64,000 bases of DNA, taken from the NCBI RefSeq assembly GCF_003610735.1, contig NZ_RAQM01000009.1, positions 1-64,000 on the forward strand. The letters run 5' to 3'. The DNA comes from Tenacibaculum lutimaris (GTDB taxonomy: Bacteria; Bacteroidota; Bacteroidia; Flavobacteriales; Flavobacteriaceae). The notes below the pieces were generated by a model that made no database searches, was not told the DNA's origin, and saw only the letters and a program-made list of their open reading frames with translations. The position numbers and the translations under genes were made by a program. Shown here in pieces: positions 16,276 through 25,396 of this stretch (position 1 is its first letter; the number at the start of each line of letters is the position of its first letter).

Positions 16276-17709
16276 TTAGTACAACTCGTTTAATAAAGTA
16301 CTATCGTTATTTAAAGAAGTAAATAGTTTCTTTTTAAACTTTTTATTAGAGTTAATTAAGCTAATACACATTTTATCAATAGCAATGGTTGAAAGCACAG
16401 TTTGTATGAATGTTTCTATTAAATCATCAATCCCCAAACCTAGTTTATTATAATCTCTTCTATCCATAATTAACAAACGATTGGTGTCTGACGTCCATTC
16501 GTTCTCTCCCAATTTAACAGATAAATTAGTCCCTAGCATCTGCCAAGAATCTTTGCTGTTCTCTAAATCATTTACCAGAGGTAATAATGCTCTTCTCGAA
16601 TACATACATAAAGGCTTAATACCATCTTTTGTACTACTAATCATCATACGAATATCAGACACATAAGTTTCTCCTTTAGCATTTGGCATTGTACCTACAT
16701 GGTAGTATTTTCCTTTAGTACTTAACGAGCTCCAATTGTAATTACCAATTAAACTTTGTACAATAAAACGTTCATACTCTATTTCTAACTTCATAAACTC
16801 TTCCAATTCTTCTTCATTTACAATGGTATACACTCCTTGACCCGCGTTACTATAAGGTATTTTAATAACCGCTTGTCCACCCATTTTCTTTACCCACAGT
16901 GGAATCTCATTCTTACTTACATCCCAAATAGTATCTGGAATGTTAATTTTCATACCATGCTCTTCTAACTCAGTATTATAAATATCATAGGCTTTGGCTG
17001 CTACCATTTTGTTTCTACCTCCTGCTAAACACGTAATAATCGGATTTAAAATCTTTGTTTTACTATTTACAGGAAAACGATTCCATGGTTTTTGAGTTAC
17101 ATACCTAAAAATACCTCGTAACGGAATCCATTCTTCATTTTGTTTTAAATAAAAAATTTCGTTTTCTATTTTTACATGTGTATTTTCTTTATTTGAAAAA
17201 AACGGAACTAAGAATACATCTTCTTTAAAAACATCTGCAATTACAGCAGCGTAGCCAGAGGTTTCCATATAATTTTTATCGTAAAATACAGCTAACCTAC
17301 CATCTTTAACAAGCTTACGTTTTTTATCTAAAATAGGTTTAAAAGTTCGTTCTATTAATAAACGATAAGCTCCATCTTCTTTGTTATCGTCTAATAAAGG
17401 CATTGACTTTTGACCTGACGGACATGAATTATTTTCAATAATAACCATATTTTTATCTCCATCTGCCGATGTTGAGTTGATTAAATCGGCGCCTCCCCAC
17501 AAAAAATACTTGCATTCATACGACAAAATTTCTCGTAACTTTTCAGCATTTACTTTGGGATGCAAATGACAATATCTGGCAATAATTCGTTCTTTATCTA
17601 GGTTTAAAAAGAAATTTACCATTGGGTGAATCGTGGCATTCAATGCTTTAGGGTACCAATGGTTTTCGTTATTAAATGTATTGGGTTGTATAAGCTCTAT
17701 TGCTTTCAT
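16276..17709 (-). CDS. Circularly permuted ATP-grasp-like ligase
   Basis: 477 residues. The block VIIENNSCPSG (E92, N93, N94), which in ordinary ATP-grasp enzymes lies near the C-terminus, comes first. The glycine-rich ATP loop KIPYSNAGQG (K283, G290) and the DIRM pair (D352, R354) follow. That order is what a circularly permuted ATP-grasp fold (CP_ATPgrasp type) predicts. Such enzymes join a carboxylate to an amine through an acyl phosphate. Its partner downstream is the AspA-like hydrolase. I do not recognise a named product. The permutation is inferred from motif order and needs structural confirmation. Confidence 0.6.
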   Translation of the reverse strand: MKAIELIQPNTFNNENHWYPKALNATIHPMVNFFLNLDKERIIARYCHLHPKVNAEKLREILSYECKYFLWGGADLINSTSADGDKNMVIIENNSCPSGQKSMPLLDDNKEDGAYRLLIERTFKPILDKKRKLVKDGRLAVFYDKNYMETSGYAAVIADVFKEDVFLVPFFSNKENTHVKIENEIFYLKQNEEWIPLRGIFRYVTQKPWNRFPVNSKTKILNPIITCLAGGRNKMVAAKAYDIYNTELEEHGMKINIPDTIWDVSKNEIPLWVKKMGGQAVIKIPYSNAGQGVYTIVNEEELEEFMKLEIEYERFIVQSLIGNYNWSSLSTKGKYYHVGTMPNAKGETYVSDIRMMISSTKDGIKPLCMYSRRALLPLVNDLENSKDSWQMLGTNLSVKLGENEWTSDTNRLLIMDRRDYNKLGLGIDDLIETFIQTVLSTIAIDKMCISLINSNKKFKKKLFTSLNNDSTLLNELY

Positions 17710-18017
17710 TTTTGGTTTCTCTATTTTATTTTTCTCTTACAAATACTATTCTTGATAAATTAAAAATAGAAAAAAATACAACTAAAATATGCTTATTTAT
17801 GTTAATTTATAAACATGCTAGTTATTGTCAGATTTATAAAAAACATGTATTTTAGAAGTTCTTAAAAAAAATTGCAAATGAAAGGCTATGGATTTTTCTT
17901 TCTGGATTTCATGTTTATTTTAAGAATATAAAAAAGTATTATTATCCCCTATTATTTGAGGGATAAAAAAACATTTGTAATACATAAAACGAGTTAGGCA
18001 CATTTTAAGAGAAACAT
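17710..18017. other. 308-base spacer with a hairpin and a GTTAGGCA site
   Basis: Divergent spacer without a credible open frame. TATCCC/GGGATA (17943-17948 and 17960-17965) forms a small hairpin. GTTAGGCA at 17993-18000 lies 17 bases before the next ATG and is the inverted partner of TGCCTAAC at 19054-19061. An AT-rich stretch just upstream of 17709 presumably holds the promoter of the ATP-grasp operon. I see no clean TTG/TAnnTTTG pair. Confidence 0.5.
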
Positions 18018-19046
18018 ATGAATTCAGTAAAAGACTTAATATACTTCGATTATGACAAAGCAAAATCACTTAACAGTCAGTTGAGTGGTGGAATTGTTAG
18101 TGAAATAACTAGAGCTATCGAAGAACAAGGAGGTATTCAGTCTGAATTTGGTTTTGATATAAAATTATTAAAGGCAAAAGTTGGAGCAACAACGGACGAA
18201 AAAACCATAAAAACGGAAAGAATTGAACTCTACCACGAGTTACTAAATGAAGTAGAATCTAAGTTAACCAAGAAAAATTTTTTAAAAGATTTAAATCAAG
18301 CTTTAACTACAGATGGCAAAACATTTAATGACTTTTTAGGAAATGTCCCAGGATATACATACGTAAAAGCTAATGGCTGGAGTTCTTTTGAAGATTATGG
18401 AAGGTTTAAAAAAATTATGGCAAATTTCAACGATATACAAAGATTGATTTATGCCTCTGCTTTAAAAAACAATCCTGAAATTATTGCTAAAAAAAACCAA
18501 ATCAACGACCTAAAAAAAGGACTTAAAAAATCGCAAAACCATAAGGAACTGAATAGACTAAAAGCAGCTGAAAAATCATTTGATAAAATTATAGAAGAGC
18601 ATTCAGAAGCGCAGTTACTTGATGAAACGTTTGTAGAAAGAGTAAATACATTTTTAGATACGTTTTCACCAAACCGATTAAATTTCAGACTGGCACCATT
18701 CGATTCTTTTCCTGAATTTCAAATTTTAGCCAACTTAAAAAGTCAATACCTAGTGAATGGAGACTTTGAAAATGTGATTTTTACATATGGTAGTAGACCA
18801 AATATCAAATTGTCAGTTTTTGGTATTATAACGTCTTGCCCTCAAGAACAAGATGTGAGAGTAAATCTAAATGATGAGTATCTCGCTTATGATGAGGAGG
18901 AACTGTCAGAAGAAGCTGTATATGATAAAGTTTTTCGGAATATATTTGCATCTTTTGAAAACTTTGAGAAGTTCTTCTTTGTACCCAGCTACCCAAAAAT
19001 AGCAATAAGTCCAATTGGAATTTATAGAGAAGTAATAATAGAATAA
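18018..19046 (+). CDS. Orphan accessory protein, possibly DUF6414 family
   Basis: 342 residues. It opens DLIYFDYDKAKSLNSQLSGG, which recalls the start of DUF6414 proteins (an Ile-Tyr-x-Asp opening followed by SLxSQL). A middle region is rich in charged helices (about 155-205), and a beta-rich C-terminal half contains IKLSVFGIIT. No signal peptide or membrane segment is present, so it is cytoplasmic. No catalytic motif is evident. The gene stands alone between inverted GTTAGGCA/TGCCTAAC sites placed 17 bases before the start and 7 bases after the stop, with a structured element downstream. It looks like a single-gene cassette gained by transfer. Function unknown, and a defence role is only a guess. 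Confidence 0.5.
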   Translation: MNSVKDLIYFDYDKAKSLNSQLSGGIVSEITRAIEEQGGIQSEFGFDIKLLKAKVGATTDEKTIKTERIELYHELLNEVESKLTKKNFLKDLNQALTTDGKTFNDFLGNVPGYTYVKANGWSSFEDYGRFKKIMANFNDIQRLIYASALKNNPEIIAKKNQINDLKKGLKKSQNHKELNRLKAAEKSFDKIIEEHSEAQLLDETFVERVNTFLDTFSPNRLNFRLAPFDSFPEFQILANLKSQYLVNGDFENVIFTYGSRPNIKLSVFGIITSCPQEQDVRVNLNDEYLAYDEEELSEEAVYDKVFRNIFASFENFEKFFFVPSYPKIAISPIGIYREVIIE

Positions 19047-19050
19047 AAAA

Positions 19051-19242
19051 CGTTGCCTAACAATAGTTATAAGTAATTGCTTATTCTCGCCTACTTCCTA
19101 GAATTCTAATGGAATTTTTTATTCGGTTTGTATTTGCTAAATTAGGTTTAAATCCATGAAACTACTCATAACTGAAACCTTCAGGTACAATTTACTAACT
19201 AAAAATTCACCTATAACTAATGGTACGGAAGCTGTTTTTAAT
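19051..19242. repeat. Structured cassette-flank element, attC-like at its left end
   Basis: Starts with GTTGCCTAACAA immediately after the orphan gene and runs to about the GGAAGCTG block. It holds several small inverted repeats (AGAATTC/GGAATTTT near 19100, ACCTTCAGGT near 19180, AATTGC/GCTAAATT spanning the middle), so single strands would fold. I recall similar TAATTGCTTATTCTCGC-type sequence beside single genes in other Bacteroidota, which I cannot verify here. Only one copy is in the window. The right boundary is approximate. A second GTTRRRY core, needed for a true integron attC site, is not convincing. Confidence 0.4.
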
Positions 19243-19274
19243 TAAATCTCTTTAAAAACCTAAAAATTTACAAT

Positions 19275-19886
19275 ATGAAAAAGCTACTTTATTTTTTTAT
19301 CTTATTAACCTTCTCTTGTTTTTCACAAGAAAACACTATCAATAACTTTCAACAAAAACAAGACGCTCTTCGAAACGAACTTTTAAATAGTAAAAATGAT
19401 AAACTGTTATTAAATACTGTTTTTGAAGAGCACTATATTCGAGGACTTATTACTAATGAAAAAAAATATTTAATTTTTAAATTACCTTTTAACCTGCATG
19501 GATTTGATTGTAGTGCGCCTGATTGCTATACAACGATTTTAGAGTTTAAAATACCCAATAGTTCTCCTTTAAAAATACCTGAAAAAATTAAAGTTAACAT
19601 AACTGAATCTGGTTGTGTAAAAACACAAAAATGGTCAGGAGAATTCAAACTTATAAAATCGAACAAACAACTAGTTAATTACTACTCTTCTAAGTTAAAA
19701 AGTAATCTTTACTTTACTAGAAAAGGAAGGTTAATATATTTTCCTCATGAAAAAACATTCTCAATTAGCTTACAGAAACTAGATAAGATACTTCAAAATT
19801 TAAATCCTGATAAATTAGAACCTGTACCTTATTTATCTACTATAATGACTACAATGGAGTATGAATTATTTATAAACAAAGAATAA
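19275..19886 (+). CDS. Hypothetical secreted protein
   Basis: 203 residues. The hydrophobic N-terminus (residues 1-14) reads FSCFSQ at its end and could be either a signal peptidase I site or a lipobox. The remainder contains a Cys pair (DCSAPDCYTT, about 75-84) and one further cysteine (SGCVKTQKW). I do not recognise the family. It is followed by a clear terminator and preceded by the cassette-like element, so it may mark the edge of the accessory segment. Confidence 0.55.
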   Translation: MKKLLYFFILLTFSCFSQENTINNFQQKQDALRNELLNSKNDKLLLNTVFEEHYIRGLITNEKKYLIFKLPFNLHGFDCSAPDCYTTILEFKIPNSSPLKIPEKIKVNITESGCVKTQKWSGEFKLIKSNKQLVNYYSSKLKSNLYFTRKGRLIYFPHEKTFSISLQKLDKILQNLNPDKLEPVPYLSTIMTTMEYELFINKE

Positions 19887-19905
19887 AACTATTTCTACCA
19901 TGTTT

Positions 19906-19940
19906 AAAAAGCCCCAGAAAATATTTTTCTGAGGCTTTTT
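19906..19940 (+). terminator. Terminator of the hypothetical secreted protein gene
   Basis: AAAAAGCC and AGAAAA pair with TTTTCT and GGCTTTTT around a 3-base loop with one small internal mismatch, ending in a T run. It lies 20 bases after the stop codon. Confidence 0.8.
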
Positions 19941-20084
19941 CACAATCCTCTATAAAAAAACTAAAAATGAAAATTTTAGTACGCTTACTTTTCTAATGTA
20001 AACCTCATGGTCAACACTATAAATTGAATTACGTTTTAATGACTAGCTATTAAATAAATCCCTTTATATTCAATAAAATATTAC

Positions 20085-20951
20085 TTACGTTGTTTCGGAA
20101 AGCATTAACCTTACAGCTAGCTTTCCTAATTTATTTGCCGCTTTTGGACTATCACCAGTAATAAGTTTTCGATCATGACATACTTTTCCGTTTGGCATCT
20201 TATTTACAATAGTTACACCCAAATCTTGTAATCTTTCTCCAAAATACCAAGGCATTGCGCCTGGCATATATCCTGTTAACGGAAGCATTTTATCTGCTCC
20301 ATCAGGAAAAGCAGCTACTTTGTATCCTTTATATGGAAATTCTTCTGGTGAAGCATTAATAGCTGCTGCTAAAAAAGCTGCTGGACCGTGGCAGATAGAA
20401 ATCATCCACTTATCATTTTTCACACTCCAATCAATTACCTTTTTAACCGCTAAACTTGAAGGTAAATCTATAATAGCACCATGCCCTCCTGGAATATATA
20501 CTGCAGTATACGGACTCTCTTCATCAAATTCTTCAACTACTTCCTGTAAGTTTAAAGGCGTAAGAATTTGCGATTTAAACGTCTCATAAATTGCCATTAC
20601 TTCCCTGTCTTCTTCAGGAAAAGCCCATTCTTCTAATTTTAATGGGTTTCCTGTTACAGTAGCTATATCCATTTCAAACCCAGCTTTCATAAAATGTAAC
20701 ATTGGCACAAACATTTCTACAGGATGATTTCCTGTTAAAAAATTTTTCCCGTTTTTCATTTCAAGTAATGCTTGTTCTGTTCCAATTACTAAGATTCTTC
20801 GGTTTTTATCCGTATTCTTATCTTCAAAAACTGAATGATCATAGTCTGTTTTTTTATCTACAGCTAGTTTTAAAGCTAATTTCGAAGGAGAATATATATT
20901 TCCTGAAACCTCTTTCGGTTCTGCTCCTAACATACTTTTTATACGATTCAT
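20085..20951 (-). CDS. hchA: Protein/glyoxalase III chaperone Hsp31
   Basis: 288 residues, DJ-1/PfpI superfamily, about the length of E. coli HchA (283). The nucleophile is C187 in SICHGPA, with E79 in NHPVEM as its partner and H188 next to it. The IPGGHGAI nucleophile-elbow neighbour is at 153-160. Hsp31 converts methylglyoxal to lactate without glutathione and acts as a holding chaperone or deglycase under stress. It is monocistronic, with open spacers of more than 140 bases on both sides. Confidence in family and active site is high. Confidence 0.92.
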   Translation of the reverse strand: MNRIKSMLGAEPKEVSGNIYSPSKLALKLAVDKKTDYDHSVFEDKNTDKNRRILVIGTEQALLEMKNGKNFLTGNHPVEMFVPMLHFMKAGFEMDIATVTGNPLKLEEWAFPEEDREVMAIYETFKSQILTPLNLQEVVEEFDEESPYTAVYIPGGHGAIIDLPSSLAVKKVIDWSVKNDKWMISICHGPAAFLAAAINASPEEFPYKGYKVAAFPDGADKMLPLTGYMPGAMPWYFGERLQDLGVTIVNKMPNGKVCHDRKLITGDSPKAANKLGKLAVRLMLSETT

Positions 20952-21178
20952 ACTAATTCAGTTTACTGGTTTTATACTACTAACGAAATGCTCTATAAGT
21001 TACAACCTTTATTTATACTACAAACTTACTTCATAAACTAACATTTAATTAACTCATAAAGTTTAAATAGTACTCCTAAATGTTCAAATTCTATTATTTA
21101 CATATCAAAACTTCTTTCAAAAAACAACATAGAACATTCACAAATAATTTAGTAATTTCGACCCTCTAAATTACTTGC

Positions 21179-23515
21179 ATGAAAGTTTGTATCGCCGAAA
21201 AACCAAGTGTAGCTCGTGAGATTGCTAATATCTTAGGAGCCAATACCAAACGAGATGGATATTTCGAAGGGAATGGTTATGCAGTTACTTATACATTTGG
21301 TCATTTATGCACGCTTTTAGAACCTAAAGACTACAAACCGCACTGGAAAAGCTGGGACTTGAACAATCTCCCGATGCTTCCTGATCGTTTTGACACAAAA
21401 GTTACTAATGATAGTGGAATTCAGAAACAGTTCAAAATTGTTAAGTCCTTATTTGAAAAAGCCGATGTGGTTATCAACTGTGGGGATGCGGGACAAGAAG
21501 GAGAACTAATTCAACGTTGGGTTATTAATCAGGCAAATTACAAGGGTAAAATTCAACGTTTGTGGATTTCTTCTCTAACTGAAGAAGCTATTAAAGAAGG
21601 GTTCGACAACCTAAAAGACAACGACGATTATAACAATTTATACTATGCAGGATACTCTCGTGCTATTGGTGATTGGCTTTTAGGATTAAACGCTACCCGC
21701 TTGTACACTGTAAAATTTGGTGGTTATAAACAAGTACTATCTATAGGCAGAGTACAAACGCCTACCCTAGCCATGTTGGTAGATCGTTATAAAGAAATTC
21801 AAAATTTTAAGCCAGAACCATACTGGGAACTCCAAACCTTGTATCGCGATACACTCTTTAGTTGTGAAGAAGGTCGTTTTTTGAAGAAGGAAGAAGGACA
21901 AGCTTTTGCGGATAAAGTAAAAGAAAGTGATTTTGAAATCATGTCAGTTACCAAAAAGAAGGGTAAAGAATACGCTCCGAAGCTATTCGATTTAACTGGC
22001 TTACAAGTATATTGTAATAACAAATTTGGGTTTTCTGCCGATGAAACCTTAAAAATTGTACAGAAACTCTATGAAATGAAAGTAGTTACCTACCCAAGGG
22101 TTGATACTACTTTTTTACCAAACGACATATATCCTAAAGTTCCGAATATTTTAAAAGGTTTAAAACAATACGCAACATTAACACAACCTCTTTTAGGGAA
22201 AAAAATACGTAAATCGAGTAAAGTATTTAATGACAAAAAAGTAACTGATCACCATGCGATTATTCCCACAGGAATAGAAATCAATCTACAATATAATCAG
22301 CAACAAGTCTACGATATTATTGTTCGCCGATTCATCGCTGTATTTTATCCTGATAGTGATATTTCTAATACCGCTGTAATTGGTGAAGCTGATAAAGTTT
22401 CGTTTAAAACCACAGGAAAAGAAATTCTTACCAAAGGTTGGCGTGAAGTTTTTGAATACGGAAAAGAACCAAAAAAAGATACTGAAAAAGACGTTTTACC
22501 AACTTTTACCAAAGGAGAAAAAGGTTCGCATGAGCCCTCTTTTTTAGAAAAGGAAACCAAACCACCTCGTAATTATACCGAAGCTAGTTTACTACGTGCT
22601 ATGGAAACAGCAGGAAAACAAGTAGATGATGATGAAATGCGTGAATTAATGAAAGAAAACGGTATTGGTCGTCCATCTACACGTGCAAGTATCATTGAAA
22701 CGTTGTTTAGAAGAAAATACATTGAACGTCAAAAAAAATTGATCATTCCCACTCAAACGGGAATTGATCTGATTGATTTAATTGACAACGAGCTTCTAAA
22801 ATCTGCAGAGTTAACTGGTTTGTGGGAAAAACGTTTGAAAGAAATTGAACGTGGTGAGTATAGTGCTGCTCATTTTATTAATGAAATGAAAAAAATGGTA
22901 GACCGTTTGGTATACGAGGTACGTTCTAATACCAAATCTGTACGATTATCTGCCGAAAAAAGCACTTCTGAAAACACAAATAAGGTTAAGAAAAAATCTA
23001 CTTCTAAAAAGAAAGAAGTGGTAGGTAAAAACTGCCCAAAATGTAGCAGCGGACAATTACTAAAAGGAAGTGCTGCTTATGGATGTTCTGCCTATAAAAA
23101 TGGTTGTGATTTTACACTTCCGTTTGAATTTATGGACAAAAAAATCTCTGAAAGTCAATTCATTCGTTTGCTTGACAAAGGATGTACGACCAATTTAAAA
23201 GGGTTTAAACAAGGTTCTGAAAAAAATGAAGGATTGGTTCGTTTTGATGATAATTTCAATTTAAAATTTGAACCTAAAAAAGGAGTTGTTACAAATGAAA
23301 AGATTACTTCGTCGCAAACTCCTCGTAATGACAATGAAAAAATAACTTGCCCTAAATGTAGTAAAGGAATTGTTTTAAAAGGAAAGTCTGCCTACGGATG
23401 TTCTGAGTATAAAAATGGTTGTGACTTTGTGTTTACTTTTGAAAACATCAAAAAAATGGCTAACGGGCAACCATTAACCAAAGAGTTAGTATATAAAATA
23501 TTGACTTCTAAGTAA
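21179..23515 (+). CDS. topB: DNA topoisomerase III (type IA)
   Basis: 778 residues. The N-terminal Toprim domain begins KVCIAEKPS, with the acidic CGDAGQEGEL (101-110) in place of the usual DxDREG. The relaxase nucleophile is Y305 in VTYPRVDT. The signature GRVQTPTLAM (190-199) and GIGRPSTRASIIETL follow. The C-terminus adds two Topo-C zinc ribbons (two CPKC...GCDF units, about 618-650 and 723-755), more than the shortest TopB. It resolves recombination or replication intermediates. The length and chromosomal neighbours do not suggest a conjugative-element copy. It ends 8 bases inside the convergent trmH gene. Confidence 0.92.
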   Translation: MKVCIAEKPSVAREIANILGANTKRDGYFEGNGYAVTYTFGHLCTLLEPKDYKPHWKSWDLNNLPMLPDRFDTKVTNDSGIQKQFKIVKSLFEKADVVINCGDAGQEGELIQRWVINQANYKGKIQRLWISSLTEEAIKEGFDNLKDNDDYNNLYYAGYSRAIGDWLLGLNATRLYTVKFGGYKQVLSIGRVQTPTLAMLVDRYKEIQNFKPEPYWELQTLYRDTLFSCEEGRFLKKEEGQAFADKVKESDFEIMSVTKKKGKEYAPKLFDLTGLQVYCNNKFGFSADETLKIVQKLYEMKVVTYPRVDTTFLPNDIYPKVPNILKGLKQYATLTQPLLGKKIRKSSKVFNDKKVTDHHAIIPTGIEINLQYNQQQVYDIIVRRFIAVFYPDSDISNTAVIGEADKVSFKTTGKEILTKGWREVFEYGKEPKKDTEKDVLPTFTKGEKGSHEPSFLEKETKPPRNYTEASLLRAMETAGKQVDDDEMRELMKENGIGRPSTRASIIETLFRRKYIERQKKLIIPTQTGIDLIDLIDNELLKSAELTGLWEKRLKEIERGEYSAAHFINEMKKMVDRLVYEVRSNTKSVRLSAEKSTSENTNKVKKKSTSKKKEVVGKNCPKCSSGQLLKGSAAYGCSAYKNGCDFTLPFEFMDKKISESQFIRLLDKGCTTNLKGFKQGSEKNEGLVRFDDNFNLKFEPKKGVVTNEKITSSQTPRNDNEKITCPKCSKGIVLKGKSAYGCSEYKNGCDFVFTFENIKKMANGQPLTKELVYKILTSK

Positions 23516-24179
23516 GTTCTTTATAATAGTATTCTATTAATTTCTCTGGGTTTTTAATGGTGTTTTTTATCCATTTAAAATACAATACATTCTTTTCTTC
23601 TTCTGATAGTTGCCAATCTAAATTTGTTCTTTTTAATCGGGTAGTTACATCTTGTAGTGTGATTGCTGCTGCTACTGAGATATTTAAGCTTTCGGTAAAA
23701 CCAACCATGGGAATTTTTAAAAATCCATCTGCTTCTTGTTTTATGTAATCCGAAATTCCATCTTTTTCAGCACCAAAAACAAAAGCTGATTTTTTAGTAA
23801 CATCAAAATCAGGTAAAATACACGAATCAGTGTGTGGTGTGGTACCTATAATTTGATACCCTTTTGCTCGTAAATCTTCCAAACAAGCTTTGGTATTGTC
23901 TCCGTCTTCTTTATATCGATGAATGTCTAACCATTTTTGACTTCCTTTGGCTACATGTCTTGATACTTTGTTCGTAAACTTATTTTCTATGGCATATACA
24001 TCTTGTATACCAAATATATCACAACTTCTTACCACTGCGCTTGCATTATGCGGCTGATAAATATCTTCTAACACTACCGTAAAATGACGTGTTCTTTCAT
24101 TCAAAACTTTGTGAAATGTATCTTTCCTTTTTTCAGTAATGTAACCTTCTAAATAGGCTAATAATCCTTCATCAATCAT
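23508..24179 (-). CDS. trmH: tRNA (guanosine(18)-2'-O)-methyltransferase
   Basis: 223 residues, SPOUT fold. The three family motifs are visible: NASAVVRSCDIFG (about 45-57), FVFGAEKDGIS (about 133-143) and the knot LNISVAAAITLQDVTTRL (about 164-181). The enzyme methylates the ribose of G18 in the D-loop of tRNA using SAM. The last codons overlap the convergent topoisomerase gene by 8 bases, and no terminator hairpin is apparent at that junction. Confidence 0.9.
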   Translation of the reverse strand: MIDEGLLAYLEGYITEKRKDTFHKVLNERTRHFTVVLEDIYQPHNASAVVRSCDIFGIQDVYAIENKFTNKVSRHVAKGSQKWLDIHRYKEDGDNTKACLEDLRAKGYQIIGTTPHTDSCILPDFDVTKKSAFVFGAEKDGISDYIKQEADGFLKIPMVGFTESLNISVAAAITLQDVTTRLKRTNLDWQLSEEEKNVLYFKWIKNTIKNPEKLIEYYYKELT

Positions 24180-24353
24180 ACGACAAACATAGTAAATTTT
24201 CCTATTTTCTCTTATGCTTAAACAACTCGTTCTTTTTTAATAAAGGTAGTAAACTCTATGCACAACTAAATTAAAATAACTAGTAAACTATAAATCTTAG
24301 CTTTGTTGGATTATTAATTAATATGACCTTGAATAAAGAAGAGAAAGCTAAAT

Positions 24354-25001
24354 TTATTTTTTATTAATAAGTTTTTGCTCTTCTAATGCTAGAACCAATA
24401 AATTAACGTAATCATTTACAGTTTCTTCTATAGACTTAGGATCAATAATATCTATATATCCTTTCCAAATTAACTCTCGTTCTTTTGTTGGACAAATACA
24501 ATATAAAGAGGTTTCAGCTTTGTATGTTTTATACTTTTCATAATAATTTGGGTCTTCTAGAATTTCTCGGTGATTATAATAATCTTCCTTAAACTTTACA
24601 TCTAGGTATTTTTTTTCTTTATATTTTTCTGAGAATATTTTTCTATCTTCCACACCTACCACCTTAGTATAAATTACTGCATCATAAAAGTTTGCTGTTA
24701 AAACATTTTCTATAAGTTTTAATTCTTCTTCTGTTTTCCCTTCCATTCTAAATTTTGGCTCAAAAATATCTAAACTTGGCACTGCATCAATGTTTCTAGA
24801 TTCTAACTCCTTTTTTAGCAATTCTTCAAACTTATCTCTAGCCTCTAAATTTGGAGTCATACCAATGATTAATACTTTAGATAATGAGAGTGAATCAATT
24901 TCTGGGTTCTTCCAATACTCTACTAATTGAGTTGTTGTACAACAATTGAACGCAACAACTATAATTGATAATAGCACTGTTAATTTTATAAATGATTTCA
25001 T
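24354..25001 (-). CDS. Hypothetical lipoprotein
   Basis: 215 residues. The type II signal peptide ends FNCC (about residues 18-21), followed by a TTTQLVEYWKNP segment. The pattern VLIIGMTPNLEARDKFEELL with a later FYDAVIYTKVVG resembles small periplasmic lipoproteins of the DUF4136-like alpha/beta type, but I cannot assign it. It is isolated, with 174 bases to trmH and 395 to the sirtuin gene. No partner gene hints at a role. Confidence 0.6.
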   Translation of the reverse strand: MKSFIKLTVLLSIIVVAFNCCTTTQLVEYWKNPEIDSLSLSKVLIIGMTPNLEARDKFEELLKKELESRNIDAVPSLDIFEPKFRMEGKTEEELKLIENVLTANFYDAVIYTKVVGVEDRKIFSEKYKEKKYLDVKFKEDYYNHREILEDPNYYEKYKTYKAETSLYCICPTKERELIWKGYIDIIDPKSIEETVNDYVNLLVLALEEQKLINKK

Positions 25002-25396
25002 ATTTACTAGTTTATGTTATTCCTTCTCATAATATTGAAAGAGCTTCTTTAGCTTATAAAACACTCTTATGGCTACAGATAAAGTTACTAAATTCTTTGG
25101 ATAACTGAAGCTGTTTTCAGCTGTAGTTTACTTAAGTGGTAGAAAACTATCTGTTTTAAAGGGATTCTAACATAAAAAAGATAGATTAAAGTTAAATAAG
25201 TTTATCTATACAGAAAAAACTTCTTAAACAGGTCAACAAACTTTAATTAATTATGCTACATACAAAGCAGACTTTCCTATTTTTTAATCACTAAGCAATA
25301 ATCTCTTATTTATTTTCTTAAACTTGTAACGAAAAAGAAATGCTTTTTTAATAGCATAGTTCATATTTTAGAATCATTAATTTCTCTATTTTATCT
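25002..25396. other. 395-base divergent spacer without a gene
   Basis: No open frame with coding character on either strand. A weak hairpin (AGCTG, TTTT, CAGCT) lies near 25110-25125. The rest is AT-rich and presumably holds the promoters of the divergent lipoprotein and sirtuin genes, but no clear -33/-7 pair stands out. Confidence 0.4.

Noticed and set aside
19051..19242. True integron attC site
   Set aside because: Left core GCCTAAC is good but no convincing GTTRRRY right core is found at the expected distance and no integrase gene is present; kept only as an attC-like element.
25109..25126. Hairpin AGCTG/CAGCT as a terminator
   Set aside because: Only five base pairs, no T run and no gene ending nearby.
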